A stretch of DNA of 64,000 nucleotides from Chrysomallon squamiferum. Lineage: Eukaryota > Mollusca > Gastropoda > Neomphalida > Peltospiridae. The translations under genes and the position numbers were made by a program. The stretch is taken from assembly GCA_012295275.1 (NCBI GenBank), contig CM022670.1:19471698-19535697 (forward strand), in the 5' to 3' direction. Under the pieces are notes generated by a model. It was not told the origin of the DNA. It saw only the letters and a program-made list of their open reading frames with translations, and ran no database searches. The first letter of the stretch is position 1; each line of letters begins with the position of its first letter. Shown piece after piece: positions 51,739 to 62,234 of the stretch.

Positions 51739-54700
51739 TGTCATACTCCCATGGCATTTAATTGTTATATAGACAAATGAGATGTAAAACTGGCAACATC
51801 TGTAATATTAATCGTGAGGAGACAGCCTATATTTATAATGATAAAATTGTGCTACAGTTTATTTAAAGATAGTGCTCAAAGTTCATACGATTAATTACAC
51901 AGTAATTTTATATTTTTATACTGAGTAACTGCGAAACAATAAACTATCAACATTTGCTAAATATCTTTTTATATTATAGGCCAATACTGATATGACTAAA
52001 CTGTGTGTACGCACAGCTTTTAATAATTTATTTGATATGATTTGAATGTTTTTATCTCACCTAATTCAAATGCAGAAGCTTAAAAAGATAATTTTTTTTT
52101 TTAAACTATCGTTTCAGAGAACTATTGCATGAATATTAATGTAAATAGCACTTTTCAAAAAAAAATGCTTTTAAAATAATTGATCAATATCTATCACTTA
52201 TTTATCACTTAAATTATTTAGATTTCTGTCTCGGCAAATTAATTCAGCGTATAAATATTTCACATTAAAGCATGTGAATATCCCGCCCAGAAACTGTGGA
52301 ACGGCCGATATCCAACAAAATAAAATAAACGATGTGCTCAGTTTAAGAAGAAATATTTCAGTTTATCATAAAATACAAGTTTAATAAGACAATATGTAGA
52401 GGATGAAAGTTTAATTAGACATTTAATGATCATTTCAGTCAGTTCTCGCATACGTTTGCAATAGTTACCATTTAGATAATGACTTATTTGTAAATTATAT
52501 AACCAAATTACATAGGTATGACTACTGATACGTTATTCTGGATTAAGTTACTATCTTAATACGACGCAGATTCTGTTTTACAGGTTTAATCAAAAACAAA
52601 ATAATTCTTAAACGTTTAAGCAATTAATATATAACCAGTGCAATAACAGACGTATAATATAAAATTAGGTTTCATATATTCTAGTTAATACATATTAAAT
52701 GTTAAGTACTAAATAATTATACATTCCTTTTGTTTTACTTCTTGCAAACTGTTTCTTTTTTCTTATGAAATAAATTTGATACACGGATTTATTTTCGCAG
52801 GGAACGCAGCTTTGAAGAAAACTGCTTACATGACTGGTTTTATAAGGACTGGTTACGCTGTGGATGGAAACAGGGCTCAGTCATACTATTCTGCTTGTAT
52901 AGAGACATCTATGAATCAGCAGTTTAGCTGGTGGGAAGTCGACCTGGGTACAAACTATTTTATTCATGAAGTAAGAATTTACTTCAGATCGGACTGTAAG
53001 TTTAAAATAACTTTTTATATTTTTGTTATCTGATTAAAGGAGTAAATATGTATGATATCTTACAGAGACATAATACATAATACAGAAATATATATATATA
53101 TATATATTTCTGTATTATGTATTATGTTTCTCATATAGTTATTTCTAAAATAACATAGGATATATTTGAGAAGATATGGTATCAGCATTTTAATAATTAT
53201 TATGGTTCAGCCATTTGCCAAACAGATGAATAGTTCATTATGATAATATTTTCGGAATTAATCTCAGAAGTATATTAGCAGATACATCATTATTAACATT
53301 TTATTTGCACATTGTAATATGCCAAACTGACTGGAGGAAAAAGAAAATGGGGGAAAAATTAAAAAGTAAAAACAAAAACTAAAAAAAGGAAAAAAGAAAA
53401 CCGAAACAGATAATTATTTCCTTTTTTTTTCAGGTAAAATACAGCAGCTGTCTGCTTGAAATAATTAATTTTATGATTACAATATCACACGTATTATTTG
53501 TAAAAAATAGCATTTCTCTATAGTCACAAATGTTTTGGGCCAAAACTTCATACGAGTTTTAGAAAAACTCTTTTTTTATTAATATTTTATTTATTTATTT
53601 ATTTTTTAATATTTTTTAATTATTTGAAGAAATTGATTGTAAATTATGTGAAGCTAAGCATGTAACCCTATAAAGAATAATACATAACTCGCTGTTTAGA
53701 AGGCTCACAATACAAAACACATATAATAAATTATAAAATAAAATTTGACCATCATTTTGTAAACATTATTTTCGCTTATACATAACGAGGGACATTTTTA
53801 ATTTATTTATTTATTTACTGCAGCACTTCCAGTAGTTAACCTTATTTTAAAGAGCGAAATAGAATAAAAAAACAACAACAAAAACAAACACTGTGTTTCT
53901 TTCATTCCACTAACATGACGTATTATGCAATATATTTCTAGTGATGATTTTTCTTTAATTAGAAAGAAAACAGATATACGTGCCTTCGAAATTCGTAATA
54001 ACAGCTAAGTGTGAAATAAGGTTAATAGCGCATTTTATCAGATAAAAAATAATAATACAGTTTAATGCAATGACCGATGTAAGCTATATAATTTAATATT
54101 TTGTTGTTGTTGTAGGGAAATGGAGGCGAAATGGAGTTCAGGTTTATACTTCTGAGTCACCACGTCACATAAACCAAGGACAACAGTGTGGAGAACAAAT
54201 CACAGGTTACATGAACGGATCTAACATTGACGACATAGTAAACAGAACATGTGATAGTGTGGGAAGATACGTGACACTTTATGAAGATACGCTGAACAAA
54301 GACTCATGTTATCTGTGTGATGGAGGCCGAGGAATGGATTTCTGTGAAATTGAAGTCTATGGTAATTAGTTAATTAATGAAACAAATTTAAACTTTAGTA
54401 TGTCTGAAAAAACAACAACAGTGATATAGATTTTCTTGAAGTATAAAGGATATAATAACTAATGTCTAGAAATGTTACAAATATAATTATGAAATATCTT
54501 CTGCTTTTCACATTTGAATATCAGTGGAAATATAATTTCAGTTTTACAGGCACATAGAGTATACAGTCAAACAAACAAACAAATAAATAAATGAATGAAT
54601 GAGTAAAAGTAAAATCCATATGGATAGAAACGAACAATACAATACAATACATCATCACGTTCTAGTTCTATTCTAAAAAAATTAAAACATAATAATAATA

Positions 54701-54968
54701 ATAATAATAATAATAATCATAATAATCATAATAACAGATATATCTGGAATCATAATGGTTACTTATTTTATAAAAATATCTTACTTTCTGATAGCAGAAA
54801 TACATATATGATAGACTGTCAAAGAAATGGTCAGAATGATAGGAAGAAATGTCAACATTATCTACAGATGCAATTCTCATAATGCTATTTAGTACAGAAA
54901 TATTAATAATAATAATAGCAACAATAGTAATAATAATAATAATGATAATAATAATAATAGCAACTTAC

Positions 54969-55003
<35 letters not shown>

Positions 55004-58000
55004 ATTTTGTGATATATTTAAATATTTGTTATCAGCGTGTGAAGTGAATGTCAAATATGGTTCTAACTGTGACAAGTTTTGTGAAGATCGTCTCTGTTCA
55101 GTTAAAAACTCATCTTGTGACGTACAGACAGGTGTCTGTGATACTGCTGTGTGTGATCCAGGCTGGATGGGACCTGACTGCGTAACAGGTAATATTTTTA
55201 TTTGTATACTCTTATGTTGTTGATATGTTTGTGGAAGCAGGGTGATACATTTTTTTGTAAATTTGAGAAAACAGTCTACTAAAACACTCTTCTGTATCAT
55301 GAAAAACAAAAGCAATAAAGAATCCAAAATTCCGAATATTTTGTATGTTACAAACAGAATAACTGTTATTACAATAATAACAATAATTACTAGCGTCACC
55401 AGAACTGCTTTTACTACTACTTCTACTTCCATGAGCGTCAGCATGACCAACCATTACCACTACTGCTGATACCACTGATACATTACAAACAAAAACAACC
55501 ACTCCTTCAAACCAGCAACAGTTTCAATCAATACCATGGTTACTGTTACTAGTATCGCAACAACTACTACAACTACTAATACAAGTAGTGCTCCTCTCAT
55601 TACTTCTGTTATTAAAGATTGTGAAGACGGTGTAAAGTACGGTCCAAACTGCAAGAAGTTGTGTTCAAATCGTAAATGTAAATCTACAAAATCTTCTTGT
55701 GACAAAGCGACTGGAAAATGTGATGGAGGTTGTGAGAAAGGATGGGAACACGATGACTGTACAAGAGGTAAAAGCTTTATTTTTTATGCGTCAACATTTA
55801 ATGACATAGTGAGGGGTAAAATATGTAGTTGATTCATTAGCAAACAGGAGAAATTTCTTGCTTTCTTTTATCACTGCCTGTCAGTGATAAATATGGATGA
55901 ATATATTAATAATGACAGGTGATAACATATCAAAATTTTCTAATTGATTGTATTATAAAAACTATTAAAATTTAATGAGTATTTTATAAAAGTAATAAAG
56001 TTTGTTAGATGGCATGTAGGTACCATTCTTATATATTCGAGCAGAGTAAACCGAAATAATTCTAGTATCTAGTAAAGGACACGTGTGATAAGAACGCTGT
56101 TTGTAACAATACACAAGGATCATTTAATTGTACGTGTAAAAATGGATTTACAGGAGATGGAAAAACGTGTACAGGTAAATCATCACTTTTGTATTTATTT
56201 TAACTTTTTTCTTTTTGAAATGAAAATGTCATACAGAGACAAATGGCACAAATACAAATCATTAGTAATAAATAAAAGAATATATTTATTTTTTTCAAAT
56301 ATTTTAGATGAACGTGGCCTTTTGATTTTATTCAGAATATATTGTTAAAATGATAAAGAAAAACATATTATGAACGATATTTATTTTGAATTTTGTAGAT
56401 GTAAAATTTTGATTGTCTTATGTATTTATCTGAAAAGTAGCTTTTAGATTTTAAGTTTATTACTGATGTGTGTGAAATATAAATTATTTGTAATTCATTT
56501 AATTTATTATTTTCCCCAGATGTGGATGAATGTCTTAAATCAGATGTATGTGGTGCTAACGCTAATTGTACCAATACTTACGGATCATATACATGCACTT
56601 GTCTGAGTGGATATTCTGGAAACGGCCACAGTTGTACAGGTATTTAAATTGATTTGTTTTTAATCAAATGACTTAAATAGGTATCAGTACAGTATATACT
56701 AAATGAGAATTTAAAATAAGCAGTGTATTATTATTAAGATGTATTTTTTGTTCGTTGATTCTTACACGAAAATACTTTTATTATCATTTTAAAAATGTTT
56801 AATTACAATAATTGTATACTCTAATTTGTTCTCTTGTTATTACTGTTGAACTTGATTATTGTTCTCGTTTTTGTTATTGTTATTTTATTTTATTTTTGTT
56901 TTTTTTGTGTGAAGTTGTGTTTTATAAAACATTGAATTAAATACAACACATTAATATATGAAACGTATCAGAATTGATTAGTGCATTTTAAACATAGGTA
57001 CTCAAAAGTAATTTTCTCTTGGGATATTAGAATTAGAGATTTCTTTATCGTGATTTCAGTGATAAATATTCAAAAAGGTTTCAAAGTATTGAACTTTTTA
57101 ATATTAATTTTTTGGGGGCCGTTTGGACACAAATGTCATTTTGAAGAAATCTCGATTTTTTAAGGGCCCATTCTGAAGCGAGATTATATCTGGCAAAGCT
57201 TGTTACATAAATTGTTATACTAACACGTTTTTTCTAACACGTTGCAGAGTGGATTTTATGAAGCAAATGTCAAACCAAAGAGGTAACTGAATAAGGAAAT
57301 TTGTACTGAGTGACCTATGTTTTATGTATTGAACTAAGTTCCATGCATAACCAACTTTTTTTCTCACTAACACTAATTAAACACTTTTATTCCATCCTCA
57401 GTTCCAATATTATTTCATATTATTATATGTCTATGGGTGTTTGTGTGTAATACATGATATATACATGTACAGACAAACACACACACAGACATATATACAA
57501 ATATATATGTCTGTGTGTGTGTGTTTGTGTATAATACACACATGTATACATGCTGCACTGTTGGTTATAGAAGATTTCAGTATTTGCTTACACCTGTACT
57601 TGAAGGTGATCACAGAAAACCACAAGTTGCTTATTTATTGATGTCATTTTTTGTTTTCAGAGGAAGCCGATTCTTCACAGAGAGCTGCGATTGCTGGAAG
57701 TACAGTAGCCATTATACTGATTATCTGTGTGATTGTAATAGTCGTAGTTATAGTCATGAGGTAATCATTTGATAATCATTGTGCTAGTAAAAGATGAGTT
57801 ACATGTTTGAGATAATGATGCGTAACTCTCTTCGAAACTCGTAATAACCCCTCGTGAATATAGATGGCAAAGTTCATTAGATACGTGCTTGCCTTTCAGC
57901 TGTTCTGAATGTATATAAATAATCTGCATTGTAAATTATAATGCCATTCTATACAAATTTATTTAATTTATTTACTGATATAGTGAATGAATCATATTTT

Positions 58001-58713
58001 CAAAAAATAACTTTTTGGCTGATTTTATGTTTTTAATGCCCAAATTTCTTTCTTCTGATATTTTTAATATGGATAGTTAGACTGTTTAGGATGATCCCTT
58101 AACAAAAGGTGTTAGGCCACTTTTTCTTATAATTGCCAATTCAAAAAGTTAATATTAATACGAAATATTTTACTTGGAAAGATGATTCACTCAAGCAGAA
58201 TTTGTTACGATGCTTTCTTTTAACATTAGAACATATATGCATACAGACATATATATGTACTCATAATACATGATATAAAATAATACAGAAATCATATCAA
58301 AATCCAAGATATATTTGTTATTTAAATTTAAGAAGCTCACCTTTGAGATGATGAAAAATACTGGAAACTTGTTCTGTGTTGACATTTTTAAACTGTAAAT
58401 ATTCTATTTTTGAAGGAGACGACGAATGACAAAACGTGATACTGAAACATTTTTAGACGTGAACACACTAAATAGCCATACATCATCACCGAGATCTAAA
58501 AATGTTAACAGTAAGTAATCAACAGTTCATTATAGATACTTTCTCTTTCGTGTGGTATGTGAGAGTGAGTCCGTGACTCTGCGATCGTTTGTAAAATGCT
58601 GTGACCAACATTTTCTACCTTGTGCCGTATTAACCGTTTTCGAAAGGTTTAAAGCGAACAATTTCGTGAAGACGTTCACACTTTTCACAAGATTACCGTG
58701 TGTGTGTGTATGC

Positions 58714-58744
<31 letters not shown>

Positions 58745-61700
58745 ACATTATTTGATTAAGACTGAATAAAAATTAAAACACAACAGATAACACCCCACAC
58801 CCGAAAATAAAACTAATACACTACAATCACTACAAAAAACCACAATACCAACAAATGAAACAAAAACCTGTATACAGTAAAAAAGACAACAAACTTGTAT
58901 TTATGTGTTCGTATTGCATATATACATTCATACATACATATTTTAATATATACATATATAAAAACACGTATACACACATTCAAACACCCATTCATTTTTC
59001 ACACCCACAACACACACATACTCATACAAAATCTCCAACACCCATACAGACATTCATAATTACATGTACATTCATACATACACATGGATACAAACATATG
59101 TACAAACATACACATACACACACACGTACATGCAAACATATATACACATACATATACATACATACAGGCAAACAGTGAGACTGATTGTTAAATAGAGAAA
59201 TGTTATTTTGTTTAATAAAGAGGCAGACAACATCTATGAGAATGTTGGTAACCAACAGCAGCATTCATCAAATAGAAGTGAAATTTCCAAACAAGAAAAA
59301 GCCAATGTTAAATCTGCTGGGAAAACTGAGAGTAACACAGCTCAGGAAGAAGTGGATGAAGAAGAAAAGTGTGAAGAGACTGCAGACTCTGTATACTGCA
59401 ATGTTACTGAGTTCAGTCTGCCAGATGGTGGTGTACCAGTTTCTGAGCTAAGTCTTATCATGAACAAGATCAGAAACCAGACTGGTGGATTTGCTACAGA
59501 ATTCCAGGTTTGTGTTAAAATAGAATGATTAAAAGAATGATTAGCAACATTTTAAAATATTTATTTGTTAGCAGTTATGTCTTGTATGATGAAAATACAA
59601 GAGAGGAAATCTACTGAAAATACTTCATTTATGTTTCACTTATAAATAGCAAGAGTTACATACATATATATATGTAACTGTTGCTACCTTTGTTAAGGTA
59701 TAAAAGTCTGTTGGGATGGTCAGATAATCTGTCATGTACCACCACACTTTAGATGCATCATCTGATAAAAGAACTACAGTGTGAAACTGAAAATATTCAT
59801 TACAGCAATTACTTTCTGGTACCACTGTTGGAGAAATTCTTGCATTTCGATTTAAGCTCAGATCATATTGAATAACTAACTCTAATCACATTAATTTTCA
59901 ATGCTTATTAAAAAAGATAACTTTTCTACAATTATTGCTATTTTAAGACTGATTAGTAATCTTTATAACATATTCTTATTGATGTCTTATAAAGATGCTG
60001 TTAATGATCATCTGTTATGTTCTTTTACTGTTTTTTTAATAATTGTTTTTATTATTTTATTAATGTAAACAGAAGTTGCAGAAAGACTTTGTGTTTTCTT
60101 ACAATGAATCACAGATTGCAGAAAACAGATCTAAAAATAGATTTGCATCCTATTATCCATGTAAGTAAAACAAACAAATAAAATTAATCTACTTCTCACA
60201 TTGATATTAATTTCATGAAATAATGCTATATCTAATTAACAAGAAACTAATAAAGGTAATCCATTGTAAATTTATGTTGTGCTGTTTGATATTGGAATAA
60301 ACCAAGAGTTTAACAAAAAGTCATAGTTTTACAGATTTAAATGTTCATGTAAATTACTAAATATGTCCATTGACTTCCCTTTTTCAATTTCAAACAATTT
60401 CAATGTGTTTCTTCACTGAGATAAATTAACAAATAATTGTTCAAAGTTTTCACAAGTTTTATACATTTTATCTGATTTTTCAGTTAATTTTCATACATAC
60501 ATACAAAGGAAAATCACTGAAAAATAATTACATTTAATTTGAAAATGTATCAAATTTAAATTGTTCAGAAATGTTTTCTCTCTCTCACACACATATGTTC
60601 ACATACACACATACATAGGCATACACAGAAACACACACACATATGCACACACAATCACAAACAGACACTGTCATATCATTGGCTGTCATATCATTTTGTC
60701 AATTCACTTTATTTTCAAGATGACCAAAACAGAGTGTGTCTGACATTGTTGCCTGGAGTTCCACATTCTGATTATATCAATGCCAGTTACATTGATGTGA
60801 GTTACTATATTTTTATTTACGTTTATTTTTAATGTGAAAGCATTAGATAAATAATGTGTATTTCTGAATAATTTCAGTTAATTATAACTGTTTTTAATTG
60901 ATTTTTATTTTCAGGCTTTCAATGAAAAAGATTATTTCATTGCTGCTCAAGGTAAATTTTTTGCATCATAACATTTATTTATAATTTACATTTTACACAA
61001 CAAACAATATTTATATTATTATTATTAGTAGTAGTATGATTATTATTTTTATTATTATTATTATTTTAGCAATAATAATAACAACAATAACACCAATGAT
61101 GAAATAATGTTTATGTTAGTGATGACATATTTAAATTAGTTTGAACAAACAGCTTGTTTATGATACAGCACCAAACAAGAAAACACTTCAGGATTTCTGG
61201 AGAATGATTTGGGAAAAGGAATGTGGACATATCATCATGCTGACCAACCTCATTGAGGCAACCAAGGTACAAAAGTAAATCTATTGATTTTGTTAAACAG
61301 TGAGAATAGTAATAATATACAACCAGTTTCAAGCAGTTCTTCAAGTACTAGTGCTATGTATCTTTGATATCTGTGTAAATTTCCAGGTTAATTTCTAGAA
61401 ACATGTAAATGAAAGTGAATTGTCTTTGTGAACTTTATTTAAATAAAATGCAACAGACCTGTATGAAACATTTATATACGTCAAGAAACATTGTTACAAC
61501 AAACAATAACAGTATAAAATGAAATATAAAAAAGAGTCATACAAAATTCTGACAGTAATGTGTAGTAAATTAAATAAAATTGTTATTAATGGTCAAAGAA
61601 AATACAACATGAAATTATATATTAATATTTTTCTTCAATAAAAATATTAATTTAGTTACTTGTTTGTTCCCAGTCTAAGTGTGAACCGTATTGGTCAGAC

Positions 61701-62175
61701 ACAGATGTGATGACTATCGGAGCTTTGACTGTTACTGTTACTGAGAAAGATGAGAGAAGTGATTTTGTGTTCAGAAAGTTCAGTGTGACACATAAAAAGG
61801 TAAACATAATTCGTGATACCAAATCATGAGACATTTTTTGACTGAATGTGTGTTCAAAGTGAAGTGAAGGTATAACATAAACATCTTTTCATATTTTTCT
61901 TTAGTCAGGGAAAACTAAAATCTTTCAACAGTTTCATTTTACTGCATGGCCTGATCACGGAATTCCCAACATTCAAGACTTCATTCAGTTTGTGTGGAGA
62001 GTCAGAAAAACAAAACCTATTCTTTCTGGACCTGTACTTGTGCACTGCAGGTATATAACTGTATCAAAAATAAATGCAGAATAAATATATTATTAAATGG
62101 AAATATCTATTTTATCCACCTGATTAGAAATAAAATATAGTAAAAAGAAAGAAAATAATAAAAAGATAGATAGAT

Positions 62176-62234
<59 letters not shown>

